56,614 nucleotides of DNA, taken from positions 1 through 56,614 of the forward strand of contig NXFV01001564.1 in assembly GCA_002803225.1 (NCBI GenBank), read 5' to 3'. The notes below the pieces were generated by a model. The model did no database searches and was not told the origin of the DNA. It worked only from the letters and a program-made list of their open reading frames with translations. Of this stretch, positions 10,375 through 24,513 are shown piece after piece. Both the position numbers and the translations under genes were made by a program. The stretch comes from Gamarada debralockiae. Lineage: Eukaryota; Ascomycota; Leotiomycetes; Helotiales; Hyphodiscaceae. Every line of letters starts with the position of its first letter. Within the stretch, counting starts at the first letter, position 1.

Positions 10375-12192
10375 TCTAGTTTTCTGATATTGAAAGAACG
10401 TTCTGGTCTGTGAATGCTTGGTGGTCTTCTTGACCAACACAACTTAAAGCATCCATTCCATCTATTACTAGCACGGGATAGACAGCTTCTGCCATATTTA
10501 GTTGATTGAGACAATTCTGTGTTCTAACCAGATCAAAGAAAGCTTTATCGTTTCAAGTTCAGAACAGAGCGACTGGTTCTTCTCATCAGTGGATGAAATA
10601 GTAGGATCAGGAAGAGAATCGAAGAAACGCAAAGCTTTTGCTACGTTGAATTTTCTACAGAACTGAACAGGGCGATTTAATCGTTGAGGGTTCCCAATCA
10701 AAGATGCTTCTCTACTAAGAAGTTTGGGAGTTAAAACTATTAAATATTAAGATATGCAAGCGTGCCATTTGATACTGAGGTTATAATCAGATCTCTAATG
10801 AAAGGAAAGAGATGATTTGGGATTGACAAGGCTTTAAAGGCCTCAGGATAAAGATTTCTAAAGTCTAAAGTAAGAGAAGGTGGAGGGGATAATACAACGT
10901 AGCATCCTGTTATTGATTAAATGGCATAGCTGGTTACTAGTTTAGCTTAATATAACCACACGTGTACCTAACATTAATACTAGTCACCACAAGCCATCAG
11001 CTTACTGGTATGTTCAAAGCTCAAAGAGCATCCTAATGTTACGGCAAAGCAGATGAGGGTTGGAAATCAGAATTTAGCGGGAGATTTTTAGGTAATGGTT
11101 TGAATGGGAATGAGCGGCAACCACAGGCAAAGAATGTCACCGACTTCAAAGCCCATGATGGCTCGCAGCTTTACGGACAAGCTCTTTGCCATACTGAGCC
11201 TGCGGGGGCTTCAACCCCCATACAAACCGGTAAATCTACGAGTTCCTCATTGGTGGCTACATTTAAGGAAGACAAAATAAATACCACGGTAATTTGGACA
11301 CAATATCAATGGTTCCACTAGCTTTAGCGACCAAGACGGGACACTGGAAGAGTTAAGAGCTATTCCGGATATCCTCCAAGTCCAATCGCTTAATCGGGAG
11401 ACGAACTCTTCGGGTTCTTGTTTCCCAAGAGGACTCTCAAAAATTTCTTAACAGTTGAAGGATTGATACCTTGAATTCAAATCAATGATGTAACAAATTC
11501 AAGGCTTGGCCTTCTTTTCAATCATTTGACGTGTTTCTGGCGATATTGTAACTTGTGATCAGCTGGGTTGTCATCCTATATTAATTTGAATGGGTAGCAC
11601 AAGACCTCAATCTTCCAGATGAAGTGAGCAATCTGGAGAAATACAAAGAATATCCTCCTTTGTTGCTCTTACAGAGTAGTTGAATGATGGAGGGGGGACT
11701 TATCAGGGCGCTTTTACAAATCCAAAAATCCTCCATGGTTCACAGTGTTTGAGCATTTTGGGGATTTTGTATTCCAATTGATCCGGGTTCATTCAAGGCC
11801 TGCGAGTGAGATATTGGCAGCGTATTAAAATGTACCCGAAGCCAGATGCGGTGCCCTATCATGGAAGAAAAAGAACAGTGAATTCATTGCTGACGTCCCC
11901 TTTTCGTCTTGGCAGATATAATTAAGGTTTGTTCCACCTCGCGCCATTCCAAAAGCGGTTAGTCTTATTCAGCCTCATCCGTTGTCTTTCGAAGTGCGCG
12001 TGAAGACATAAAAATTCAATTTTCCAAGGGACCCTCACCAACCCACATTTGCGACAGCACAAATACTCTGGTTGTCCTTGTCATAACAATCAATTATCCT
12101 CAATCCTCTGAGCTCCCCGCTCTGTGGATTTACTATAACCTACTTCTCCTGTCTCCTCATTTCCTTCGCTAAACAGAGACACGAATCTCAAT
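10157..12192. other. 2-kb gene-poor intergenic region
   Basis: Apart from the uORF, a minus-strand open stretch at 10498-10701 reads like protein (RFFDSLPDPTISSTDEKNQS) but has no ATG start or partner exons; it may be a relic. From 10710 to about 11900 I see only AT-moderate sequence with scattered stops. The last ~300 bases before 12193 are pyrimidine-rich and should hold the promoter and leader of the KH gene. Confidence 0.5.
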
Positions 12193-14079
12193 ATGGCCGA
12201 CCAACAGCCCAGCATCACTTCCATTCTCGCCGCTCTGGGTAAGTTGCACGTCTCAATTCTGACCTGCTGAATTACAAGCTGACTTTATGTAGCAGCGCAA
12301 CGTCCGAATCCAACCCCTGCCCAGAATCAGCAACCTACATACCAGCAAGCCCCTCAGCCCCCACAACAGAACTCCTACGCACCCTCGGGCGGATACTCGT
12401 TACCCCAGCCTACAAGTTCCGGCAGCGTTGATCTCAGCAGCATCAAACCTGTCAACTCGGGAACGGTTAGCATCGCCGACGCGATTGCGAAAGCAAAGGC
12501 AATTGCTGCAGAGAAGGGCGTCTCCTACGAAAGACCTCCTCCATCCTATGGCGCCGCAGACCCCCGACTTACTGGTGGCAGACCCTACAGAACTTCAAGA
12601 TCTCGATCCCGCTCCCCACCTCCTTCTCGTCGCGATGCTTTTCGAGACAATTTCAACCCATATCGTGATGAGCGACGGGGGGATAGGGTGCCACCTGGTC
12701 GAGAGTATCGCGAACGATCATTCTCTCCCGGAGGACGAGGAAGAGATCAAGCAGGCACTTTCTCTCCTCCTCGTGGCGGCGGAGGATACGCTCCTCGAGA
12801 CCGCTCTCCTGGTCATGGTGGAGATGACAACGTTGAATCGATTAATATCGAGTCAAACCTGGTTGGCTTGATCATTGGCAGACAAGGCGAGAATCTCAGA
12901 CGAGTTGAGGCCGAAACAGGATGCAGAGTACAATTTATCACTGGACCTGATGAGACCGGTCCGTACAGACAATGCAAAATCACCGGAACTCGAGCTCACC
13001 GGGCTGCGGCCAAAGCCGAAATAAACCGCATCATCGACGACAGTGGCATGGCTGGCAATTCTCGTGCTGCAGAACGTTCCCGAGATACTCCAGCTGCTGC
13101 ACGTGCCTCTTCGCACCAACCTGCTCTGAGAGATGGCGAGGACAGCATGCAAATCATGGTTCCGGACAGAACCGTTGGTCTTATTATTGGCCGTGGAGGA
13201 GAGACTATCAGAGATCTTCAGGAACGAAGCGGCTGCCACGTGAACATTGTTGGAGAGCAGAAGAGTGTGAATGGACTTCGACCCGTCAATCTGATTGGCT
13301 CTCGCGAATCTGCTGCTCGAGCTAAAGATCTGATCATGGAGATCGTAGAGAGTGATAGCAAAAGCTCTGCTACCAAAGACCGTGCACCAGCGCAAAGAGA
13401 CACAGCTAGGGATGCCAGCTATGGCGGTGGATATGGCGGTGGTGGTAATGCGGACAAAGTCAATGATTCTATCTTCGTACCGTCCGAAGCGGTTGGAATG
13501 ATCATTGGTAAGGGTGGAGAAACAATCAAGGAGATGCAGAGCACGACTGGCTGCAAGATAAACGTTTCGCCATCCTCGGGGCCTGGTGAAGTTGAGCGTG
13601 AGATTGGCCTGGTTGGATCCCGAGATGCCATCGCCGCCGCAAAGCGTGCCATCGAGGACAAAGTGGATGCAGTGGTATGCAAAACCTAAATACAATTTTC
13701 TAAGTACAATGCTAACATTTTTTTTTTCTTTCAGCAACAAAAGAACGCCGGAGGTAGTGGTGGTGGTTCTGGCCGCAATCGTGATCGTGCACCTCAAAAC
13801 GACTATGGCGATCGGGCGTACCCTCAACAATCCTATTCGCAGCCTCAAGGACAATTACCACAAGGCCAGAGTCAAGGCGCTCCTGCAGCAGGACAGGACG
13901 ACCCTTACGCAGCATGTAAGCGAATCTTTACTAAACCACTGATGCCATTTTACTAACGCATTTTAGATGGCGGATATCAAGCATATGTCACGCTTTGGTA
14001 TCAAGCGATGGCTCAACAACAACAACAGCAAGCAGGCCAACCGCAAGGTGACCCATCAAAACCACCCGGAACCTCTTAA
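12193..14079 (+). CDS. triple KH-domain RNA-binding protein (FUBP/KSRP-like)
   Basis: A nuclear/cytoplasmic single-stranded nucleic-acid-binding protein. Exons are 12193-12238, 12293-13674, 13735-13915 and 13967-14079, giving 573 residues. The N-terminus is Gln/Pro-rich, followed by an SR-like stretch (SRSRSRSPPPSRR) and an Arg/Gly region. Three KH domains lie near residues 199-265, 299-365 and 407-473, each with an intact GxxG loop (IIGRQGEN, IIGRGGET, IIGKGGET). The C-terminal tail is Gln/Gly-rich with a YQAYVTLWYQAMAQQ segment reminiscent of the Tyr-rich motifs at the end of FUBP proteins. The first acceptor is a TAGCAG tandem, so isoforms with or without one Ala are expected. Intron 2 has a strong T-run before its acceptor. 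The family is clear; the exact RNA targets cannot be inferred. Confidence 0.92.
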
Positions 14080-15301
14080 CTGACGACAATGATTTCGATC
14101 CTGGATATTTGACCGCATGACTTCCATAGATCTTTGCCTGAGATGCACTGAGACCATGATTTCTTCGGATATGGATCGATATGACATGCTTGCATGCACT
14201 TGATGACGATTTTCATACCTCATGGCCATCATTTCCTACTTCAACCCTACTCGCAGGCCGGACACGGAAACTTGACCACGAGTGAACGATTGACGTGCCT
14301 TGACGTCGATGAGGTTTGGATTCTTTTGAAGCTCTCGGCCACTCGTGCTGCATTTGATCTGACCTAGCTTGATACTCTCTCGCTCTCCGTGTCCCTCGAC
14401 CTATATGCCTGAATTACAATGCTCATCACTCGACTTTTTGTGGCCATATCATTTGGAAATCATCGACAGCTTGCTGCATCCATTGGCAGTCATCATGCAT
14501 GATTCTGAAATGCTCGCAATGAACTTGTCTTGACTATCTTTCATTTTCTGCATTTGCCGCCTCTACGCTGCGATTCTTTGACTTGCGGAAAGCCTGGAGC
14601 AAAAGGATGACTTTAATCCATTTGCGTGCTTCGTCTCTACGATAGTTGACCTCCTGCACTTACCAGATAGGTTGAGACCGAGAACACGGGTGGAGAAAAT
14701 TGGGCGCATGGATGCAAAGGGTGTACGATAATTAGCGGTAGTCAATTAATGCATCTGAATAATACGATTGCAGTACTCTGTGACCACAATAACCACAAAC
14801 GAATATAAGTTCCTAAGATAAGATACCGATTTATTAGAACATAAGTGATTAACCGTTTTGGCCGTTTCAGTGATCGAGCTAATAGCCTCTGTTGATATCC
14901 TCGGTTTCAATTGCTCAATCAGAATTAACAGCTCGTGTTATTTATGTTTCCAGAAATATTGCCTTCGAAATTAGAATCATTGAAGGAAGGTGAAGGAATA
15001 ATATCTTATAATTTTGATTAATACGGTATTCCTAGAATATCTGCAACAGCCTCGCCCCTTCAGCCTCGTCTTTTTCAGATTATGTGGCGGTCTGCTAGCG
15101 CTTTTGCCAAATTCAGAGAGCAAGACCGCCCTCGCGTCGCCCGCGTTCACTTTTTGCGACTGAGATGATTGTTTTGCTATGAATTTTACATAAGTCCAAC
15201 TGCTTCTGCTTTCCACCCGGTCTTTCACAAAACAATCAAAGGAGTACTTTTGTGCCAAACAGCCACTCTTTCCCTCTTGACACCCTAATTCGACCGTCAA
15301 C
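14080..15301. other. intergenic region, KH 3' side and rvb1 promoter
   Basis: About 1.2 kb without a supportable gene on either strand. The last 250 bases are pyrimidine-rich up to CAACATGG at the rvb1 start. No repeat or RNA gene recognised. Confidence 0.6.
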
Positions 15302-16784
<1,483 letters not shown>

Positions 16785-17318
16785 ATGCGAACGCGCGAGG
16801 GAGACTGGAGACTGGAGACTGGATCACAAAAGTTTGGTAAACGAACGGCGTCGAGGAGTGAAACAGTCTGTTTGCGAAACCAAAACCGAAGAACTGTAAT
16901 GATATGAAGCCAACCGAATCTGTTTGCATTCCCCAGCTTTCCCGCATATTTTCTTATTTTTAGTTGATGCGGCTAAGTAATCGCACTTTTAAAATCTTAC
17001 CAAATTTGGGAGCGGTAGGGTTGCTATCGTTAGGGGAGGACAAAGAAAAATTATGGTTGCGTCCCAACTAGAGCAGATTTCCCGAGACAACAAAGGCATC
17101 GCACCTGCAGTAATGGCACAACCAGCTCCTGTTAATAGGAGCATTGACAGGCAAGATCATTGTTTTCCTGCTCATCAATGGTTCCTGCATACAAAGAAAT
17201 CCACCAATGACAAGAAAGACTATTCAGGCCTTTAATACTCATTCATTTATCTTCGTCTCCCTAGCCTCTGACCGACAATTGCTTCCAACCTCCACCCCAG
17301 ATATACCTGCGTATCATC
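16785..17318. other. intergenic region, rvb1 to HMG-box gene
   Basis: Same-direction spacing of about 530 bases holding the rvb1 3' end and the HMG gene promoter. Short ORFs here lack splice support or conserved features. Confidence 0.6.
16801..16821 (+). repeat. three tandem copies of a 7-bp unit
   Basis: GAGACTG is repeated three times directly after the rvb1 stop codon region. A minor microsatellite in the 3' untranslated sequence. Confidence 0.8.
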
Positions 17319-19601
17319 ATGCCAGATACGGTTGAGGGAGACACGTCGAACTTAGATACTCCTCGGTCGCCAGTGAGCATCTCGACGGAATCTAGTCGGC
17401 GTGGTTCATCGAAGCCACTTCGTCCTGAGAAGGTTTCTGAGCCTCCAACTCCCAGCTCCAACTCGCCGGTTACCCGTTTGACACGAAACCGAGCTGCGTC
17501 ACTGAATACTGAAAGTACAAACCACCCCAGGATAGAAGATCTGGCCCTCACCAGCGCATGCTCTAGTGGCCCACCGACCTCAGATCTAACCAGAGAGCAG
17601 GTCTGTCTCTGTCAACCAGATCCCAAGATACCTCGTCCTCGAAACGGTGCGTAACTATTTTCTCCTTTCACGGTTCTTGATTTGATTGGTGTTTGGCAAA
17701 AGTTGCATCAGCATAATTCTTTATGACCTTGCTAGACATTCTTTGATCAAGACTCGAGGGCTGACGCCTCTTTGTGCTTTTCTGTAGCGTTTATCCTTTA
17801 CCGTCAGCATTACCAGGCCCAAGTCGTCGCCCAACATCCGGGACTTGCGAATCCCGAGATATCGAAGATCATTGGCGAACAGTGGAGGGAACAAGCGCCC
17901 GAAGTGAAAAGGGACTGGAAAAGATTAGCTGAGGTACGCATTTTGTTGCCCGTCCCTGTGGTTTTGATTGTGCTGATATTTTGTAAATAGGAAGAAAAGC
18001 AACGACACCAGAGACAATACCCAGGTTACCGATACCAACCTCGAAGGAACGGCAAATCAAGTGGAGTTCGCCCCGTCTCGGCCTCCACAACAGACGGCCC
18101 AGGCCGTTGCCCAAAGTGCAGTGGCCGATACATCTCTACCTCAAGCACACCTCTTACACCATTCACACCGGCATTTGGAGCCGCGCAAGCCACGCGCAAC
18201 GAACGTCTCCTACCCGCTTTTACACCCAGTGCTGCATCCTCTGCTCGAAGTAGTCTGTCTAGTCAGCTACACAGGCCCCGATATCCCTCTCAAATGCAGA
18301 ACGTCAGGATGGATAGTCCGCGCACTGCACCGCCCCATCAACAAACACATCGTCGACCCCCGTACCCATCACAGCCTCTACATGCACTTCGCGAGAGAGA
18401 TGCAGACATGGACCTACTGAACCCATCGCCAGATCTGAAACGTCGAAGGTTTGCCAATGAACAGCAACGTGGATACCCATCTTCCTTTTCTCCAGTCTCA
18501 TACTCCGCTCCCCAGCCCTTCTCTCGTAACGCTGTTCCCATGTCGGCCACAGGATATCGACAGCATCAATTACCTGGGCCTGGCGGCATGCTTGTCCGGC
18601 AAGGAAATATGGCGCCTCCACCCTCACAATCGCCCATGATTCAGCAACCCAGAGTGCAATACCCGCCTCGCTCCGCCACCTTCGATGAATCCCTTCGACT
18701 ACCTCCTTTGCAAACGCAACTAGCTTCTTCTACACCCACTATCCAGATGCCAAACACCGGCATGGACTCCCGCGAGAGTCAAGCGAGGAGCGTTGAGGCG
18801 ATGGTGATGACAATACCATATGTCAACAAGATCAAAGTACTGACTAAGATATCACCTCCTCTCGCACAATGCGGTCCAACAAGTCCAACGCGGGATACTC
18901 GTGGTGCAGTGATTGCCGTTGAAAGTGCGGATAAAGCTCTCCTGGAAGAGATTGGAGCATTCATTAATGAACACCTCAGCAAGGATCCCTCCTGCGCTGT
19001 CAAAACCTGGACACCTTCCCCATCTCCTTTGAATCATGGAGTACATCTAACTTCGGATACTGAGATGACTGACGCTGGCACTCATTCGAAATCTCCTGTC
19101 CGTCGACCTTCAGAATTTGTAGACACCGATCCGTTTGTTGAGTATTTGTCCATTATCTCTGAGTGGCATAAGAAGTCTGCGGAGATCATCAAATACATCA
19201 GTACGACACCGAACATATCCCTAGCCGACCAATCCTTCTCATCAAGTTCGAACGCCAAGAACCTGCCTGTGGCTCTGGTGCCGCAAGGCTTTTCCCTCAC
19301 CACATCAGATACCTTCGCACTTCGAATCCCCATCAACGATTCCTACGCCCCAGTCGATCACTGGCAATGGATGGCCACACTATGGCGAGGCATCGTCGGA
19401 CCAGATCTTACAATATATGCCAAGAGGGTAGACAAGGATGAGATGGATCAATGTGGAGGGGTAGAGATTCGAGAGGATTGTGCAGGAATCATAGTCAGGA
19501 TTACGGATAGTGGAGATATGGATGAGAAGACCGCGAGAAGGTTAGGATTTGAGGTCATGGAGTTTGTAAGAAGTATGGAAGGTGGGTTTAGCAGACATTG
19601 A
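17319..19601 (+). CDS. HMG-box transcription factor (Rox1/Ste11-like class)
   Basis: A sequence-specific nuclear DNA-binding protein of the MATA_HMG/SOX-like type. Exons 17319-17646, 17788-17933 and 17991-19601 give 694 residues. Splicing reconstructs the HMG box across all three exons: PRPRN-AFILYRQHYQ, NPEISKIIGEQWR and VKRDWKRLAEEEKQRHQ, near residues 105-170. An Arg-rich extension (YRYQPRRNG) and a CPKC..R motif follow. The N-terminus is Ser/Pro-rich; the middle is Pro/Gln-rich and may be an activation or repression region. The C-terminal ~300 residues contain folded-looking conserved segments (VESADKALLEEIGAFI, WQWMATLWRGIVGPDLTIY). Related fungal factors control mating, stress or sterol responses; which applies here is not decidable. 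Confidence 0.88.
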
Positions 19602-19714
19602 AAGAGAAGAGGAACTCGTTTATTCTCCGTTGGCAGAGCTGCGTTAATGGTTGGTACCTTGAAACATCTTCGTTAGGACTGCTGCTTCCGCTGCCTGACT
19701 TCATTGATACTGAC

Positions 19715-20035
19715 CTAACGTAGTGGGATGATCCTGAGTGGCTTTTCTTCTTCCACTTGGTAATTTTGGCATATCTCGCAAGGGGTATGCTCTGAGGCCT
19801 TGATCCAGAGGTTGGCCCACTTGTCCTTCAACCATGAGTGCTTCTGCTCCCTGCGCTTGCAACGGTCGCAGGTCTCTAGTGTTATCTTCGGGTTCCGTTC
19901 ATCGATGGTGTGATTTATGCGAACGAAGCCCTGTTGACTGGGCCGTAACTGGTACAGGACGGGACAGGGACGGGAATACACTCCGCTGTGGTTCGTGCAA
20001 CAGGAAGGGCAGTGGTTTTGGAAAGCCATGCACAT
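19715..20035 (-). CDS. small Cys-rich hypothetical protein
   Basis: An intronless 106-codon ORF from ATG at 20035, with a stop just upstream in frame. It encodes paired cysteines in three places (CPSC, CDRC, CEIC) and aromatic/basic spacers (WLKDKWANLWIKASEH), consistent with a small zinc-binding protein. No family recognised. The antisense strand is also partly open, so the call rests on the Cys-pair pattern only. It is convergent with the HMG gene, about 110 bases from its stop. Confidence 0.42.
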   Translation of the reverse strand: MCMAFQNHCPSCCTNHSGVYSRPCPVLYQLRPSQQGFVRINHTIDERNPKITLETCDRCKRREQKHSWLKDKWANLWIKASEHTPCEICQNYQVEEEKPLRIIPLR

Positions 20036-20837
20036 CTTGTCTCAAAGTACGAAGTTGTTTACACCAGCGATCCTCCGGCGAGGATTAGTGATGACACAAT
20101 ACAGTTATTCAGAACGTCAACTGTGACATGTCTTCGATATAGTAGAAGGCGAATTGGGTATCGCTAATATTTTTAATTAATTATTTTTAGCGAGGTCCAT
20201 TTCCAGACACCTGTGGCTTTGCACCATGGTTGTACTCCAAAGGTACCACTGCTAAATGTCACCTTTGGATGCCTTGCAGCCTTATGAAACCCGTCGCCAT
20301 CTGTGGCGCCTACTCAAGCCCCAAAACTTTCGCTAAGTATCATTAGAATGAAGGCCAAGTGGATGTCAGCAACCTTAGGCGCTTTATGGCACTTCCTTAA
20401 CAGCACAGTTGCTAATGCCGCCCTCCCGCCACACCGGCGGCTAAAAACTGCACTCGTTGGCTTAGGTGGGTTGGGGTACGTAAGCAGAATATAGATGTTA
20501 CTCCAAGACTAACAGCTAACTTGTATGAAGGAAATCGCAACCAGCAATCGAGTTCTCCTATCAAGTCTGTTACCAGTTGTCGCCGTAGGTAAGTATCAGG
20601 TCAAAATCGAATCCTGAGGCTTAAGTAAGGTACATACTAGCTAACTTATCTAATCGAGAAGCTAATCCGTGATCTAACCTTGACGGCGACTGAACCGCTA
20701 GTCCACGTTCACGACGCGCGGTCGCAATGCTGGGTGGATTACAGTAGTGGACCCGCAGGAGCGGATTATTACTTAAATAGTGGTGCGCCGCAATAAACTT
20801 TGCTACTTATCTGCTCTATCGATTTCAATTTAGTAAT
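20036..20837. other. intergenic region with possible gene relic
   Basis: About 800 bases. Plus-strand fragments read like protein pieces: a Rossmann-like KTALVGLGGLG near 20444-20476, LLSSLLPVVAV near 20550-20585, and a terminal CWVDYSSGPAGADYY near 20728-20772. I could not join them in one frame with plausible splice sites. This may be a decayed oxidoreductase-like gene or coincidence. Confidence 0.3.
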
Positions 20838-22133
20838 ATGGCGATATGCTCAGAGTCCGTTGGCGACTCTCCATCGTCGCACGCCGCAGAGTATATTGCA
20901 CAAGACCGATTCCATCGTCGTTTCATACTGCCTGCCACAGCAGATCATGGCGAGCTGCAAGTTAGTTACGCGGACGTTGGACGCACTCCGAAACAAGGTG
21001 ACGACGGCACTCATTATCCGACGATCCTATTCATTCCAGGAATGTTCGCATCGCGGTATCTCAGTGTCTTCATGCATGCTCTCGCAGAAAAGCTGAGCGT
21101 CCGAGTTCTGATTGTGGATAGGTAGGTCTCACAATGCGGTCCCTCGATCCAGATGGACTAACGGACTTGTCTCCTTTCTAGGCCAGGGATGGGCCATTCA
21201 ACTGATGTACCGCTTCACCAGCGACTCAATATTTGGATCGAATTGGTGCCTCTTTTTCTGGCGCATTTACAGATAGAACATGTCACCTTGGCATCTCACA
21301 GTGCAGGCACGATTTACCTTCTTAACACTCTTATTCGCTGTCGTAATATCCTTCATCCAAATACGCCACTGGTTGTCTTAGTAGGTATGGTTCTCATTCC
21401 ATCCATAAACACCATAAGGTGGTAAAGAACACGAAATAACTCGGCGACAGCACCGTGGGTCGATCCGGCCCATTCTCACGTCATGACCATGCAGATGGTG
21501 CAATACCTGCCCACCAGTGTATTTGGCGTTTGGCATCACATACCCAAGTTTGTATCTGCTAGCGGGACGGCGTTCAATAAAATCTCTAAATTGCTACCTT
21601 CCAGCAGCGGTGTCAGTGTTGCAGAAACTCTACCGCTGGAGAGAAATCGCCAGAGGATAGAGAGCGACTATGGGCTTCCTCTAGAGCTGCAGAAGGAGCT
21701 AGAAACCCTGATTTTTAGGTCTATGTTCAGCGAAAACACGGTCGGTGCAAATAGCGAGGCACTGCAGTGCTCCCGAAAAGGACCTGCTGGACTCTGGGGC
21801 GACTGCGAAGACTATGCGCTCTTTGTCAGGAAGCTGGCCGAGCTTGAGAGAAGCCGACGAGCAGACGAATGTGGTGGTAATGGAGAAAAGCTGAGAATCA
21901 GCGCTTACTTTGCCGAGAGCGATGCTCTGATTGGTAAAAGAGGCCAAAGCTATATGGAGGATTGCTGGAAAGGCAGTGGGGGAGACGAGTTTCAGGACGT
22001 GCTCAAGTTTACGACCACGACGATCAGCGAGACAGATCACGACAGTGTCGTGCAGTCCGCAGAGGTTTTGAAGCAGATATTCATCAGTGCTGGTGGTGCT
22101 ACACCGGCGATTGTAGAAGGAAACAAACTTTGA
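20838..22133 (+). CDS. alpha/beta hydrolase-fold protein
   Basis: Serine hydrolase of unknown substrate. Exons 20838-21121, 21182-21384 and 21451-22133 give 389 residues. The splice joins are exact: VDR-PGMGHS and LVVLV-APWVDPAH. The fold's landmarks are visible: oxyanion strand ILFIPGMFASRY, the nucleophile elbow ASHSAGT (Ser flanked by H and A, G at +2), an acid-bearing loop (YFAESDALIG) and the C-terminal His (SETDHDSVV). A lid insertion of about 120 residues sits between the elbow and the acid. No signal peptide is apparent, so a cytosolic location is likely. No cluster of biosynthetic genes accompanies it. Confidence 0.85.
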
Positions 22134-22410
22134 CGACAACGACGCTGATTTGATTCTTCTTTTCGTTAATATTTTGAACTTCATGAATTCTTTGTATTGG
22201 TTCGATTGAAAATAAATGGAAACTTGACCGAGGAGCCAAGCACAAGCAAGGAGTTAAGACGGATAGGAGATCTGTAAATGCAAGAACTGTAAATAGGGAG
22301 GCATTTAGTGGTAGAAAATATCTGGAGTGTCATACGGAGATTTCCTTCGAAAAAGAAACTCGTGTCATTGATCTATACTGGTATCTTCGTGTTCGTGTCG
22401 TCATATCTTT

Positions 22411-24513
22411 CTACTTTCTAATATGTAATTTCTCAGCAGCTCTTTGCATCATCGTACGATTCGTTTTCTCCTTCACTTGCTTTTCCATCTCCGCGACTTC
22501 TTTCTCTGGATCAACATCCTTCCCATCCCTTTTCTCTTGATCCTTCTTTTCTTCCTCTTCCAGTAGAGCCAAAGTCTCTTCCTCTTTGGCCACTTCGTCA
22601 ACATCTATATCCTCGAAGCCTATTTTCTCAAGGATTGCGCCAACTAGGTACTGATAACGTAGATGGCCACTGACCATATCTGAGACATTGACATTCTCAA
22701 TACCCCTGACATCCTGAATTTCTTGAAGGCCAGCAACACCAAACTGAATAGCGCTTGTTCTGTAGAGAAAGGCCAGGATATAATCGTTCTCTGAGTAAAC
22801 ATTTACAAAACGTCCTGAGACAACACTTCTCATTGCTCGCCAGTCCCTAGCATCTGAGGGGCCAGGTGTGCCAATGAGAACAACTGATTCGACCAGACCA
22901 AAAGCTCGACGTTCCGCAAGACTCATTAGACATGTGTAAATCAATCTAGCACCTAGACTATATCCGATCAAAGTCACGGGTCTCTCTCCCTGTGCCTTGT
23001 TGATGAGAGCGTCCGCGAGGACTAATCCAGCTTTGTCGGATCTACTTTTGGCAACGCTGAATGGATTATCCACAATCTTTGAGACCTTGAGAAGGGCAAT
23101 AGGCCACAAGGCTTCCATTAAGCTGGCGAATATTGTGCGAGCGATAATTTCCTTCTTGGCAATAGTCCATGCGGCGCTCTTCACGACGGACTCCATTGAG
23201 CTGCCCAGCTTCGTAAGAGCTTCTAGTTCCCATCTGAGAGCGAATACTTCGCTTTGTCTCCCCATTGCTCTCCAAGGTGTTACGATGTCCTCCTTCTGTG
23301 TAAGCCAGCCACTTACACCGATCGTCACTCGTAAGCGCCGATCTTCAGGTTGAGGTTCATGATGCCTCGACCCTTTCATAGGCAGGAAAGCAAAATCCTC
23401 GACCTCCTTAGCATATGCATCCATCATCTTGCTCGTCATGCGACCGCCATAAGCACCAAAGAGGCTTCCAACTATGACACCACTCTCGGCCAGCGTCCCT
23501 AGCAGACCAGCTGCCGTAGTTGCTCCAAGGCCAAGGCCTCCCAATACTGTTCCAATTCCGGCCGCGACAAGCGGGGCAGCAAGCCCTCCCGTTATTCCAA
23601 TGACAGCTGCACCAGCAACTCCTGCCAAGCCTACCTTCCATCTTCGAGCTACCTTGTTCTCATCGCTGCGCTTTTGAGTCTCTTCACTTCCGCTCATGTG
23701 CTTGGCTGCTTCAAGGAGGCCTTGGGCGAGCTTAACCTCAGTCTCCGTCAAGATATGTAGCGGTAAATGGAGAGAGCTGGCGACGTGTAACAGAAGTATG
23801 CGGCTGGGAGAAATGTAGTGTTCGAGGGAAAGCAGTAGCATTAGCATTGCTTGCAGGAGCGCTATCCTTTTGCCCTTTGTAAGAGAGTAGAGGGAGGTGG
23901 AGGTCGGAGGGTAGAGTTCTATCAAGGCTGCATCTGCCTCTTCGATATTCGTGTTTGTTGCTGGTTAAGACATAAAAAATTAGCTACTTTCAAATCCTTT
24001 AAAACTCTCAGGCTACTGGATTTGCTCACGAATGACCTTTGGCTCTGGATCAGGAGCAGCCCCGGGTGTTGCATTTGTAGATGCCTTATCCTTCTGTTCC
24101 TCTGTGACCCCCTTCGGATTATTGACGACCGTCCCCACCCTCGAGATGACAGACTCCCGCCATTTGTCAAAGAAATTGAGAGAATCTTTCTTCAATTCGA
24201 GCATCTTCGGCGCAGATAATTCCTTCTCCCGCTTCTCGCGCAACTTTCGGGCTTTCTCTTCCTCATCTGTCTCTTTGTGCGGCTTGCTCTGATCGATATT
24301 GGGGTTCTTGTCCTTGACAGCTAGAAGTGGCTGCCGCTGTTTCTTTCCGGTGTCAATTGCCGCGTCAAATGTATCCTGTATCTGCTTGCGCATTGTCTCG
24401 GTGATGTTTGCGATAAGGAGCGTCAACTCGACTAGCTCTTCGGTCGTCAGGATCGTGCCGAGATCCTGCTCATGGCCATGAGCCGACGCATCTTTGGAAG
24501 CCGGTGGAGCCAT
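22411..24513 (-). CDS. DUF726/TMCO4-like membrane alpha/beta hydrolase
   Basis: Exon 1 is 24030-24513 and exon 2 is 22411-23960, with a 69-nt intron (GTGAGC donor, AACCAG acceptor), giving 677 residues. Members of this family are membrane-associated alpha/beta hydrolase-like proteins; yeast Mil1 is a relative implicated in traffic at the Golgi/endosome. The N-terminal region is charged (DEEEKARKLREKREKE coiled-coil-like). A Gly/Ala-rich hydrophobic pair of segments follows (VGLAGVAGAAVIGITGGLAA, GTVLGGLGLGATTAAGLLGT), then the hydrolase core with strand TIGVSGWL, elbow LIGYSLGARLI, and ESVVLIGTPG. The C-terminus ends in a long acidic/basic coiled coil. A pair of CACGTG sites lies about 105-120 bases upstream of the start. 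Confidence 0.85.

Noticed and set aside
10498..10701. 67-codon minus-strand open stretch (RFFDSLPDPTISSTDEKN)
   Set aside because: Reads somewhat like protein but has only a TTG start and no exon partner; kept as a possible relic in the intergenic entry, not as a gene.
11100..11321. 73-codon plus-strand ORF in the 2-kb gap
   Set aside because: No supporting splice sites, domain or start context; length is expected by chance.
12853..13854. 333-codon ORF antisense to the KH-domain gene
   Set aside because: It is a shadow of the coding strand: the plus strand encodes three intact KH domains with consistent splicing, and the antisense product is low-complexity Ser/Thr/Leu sequence.
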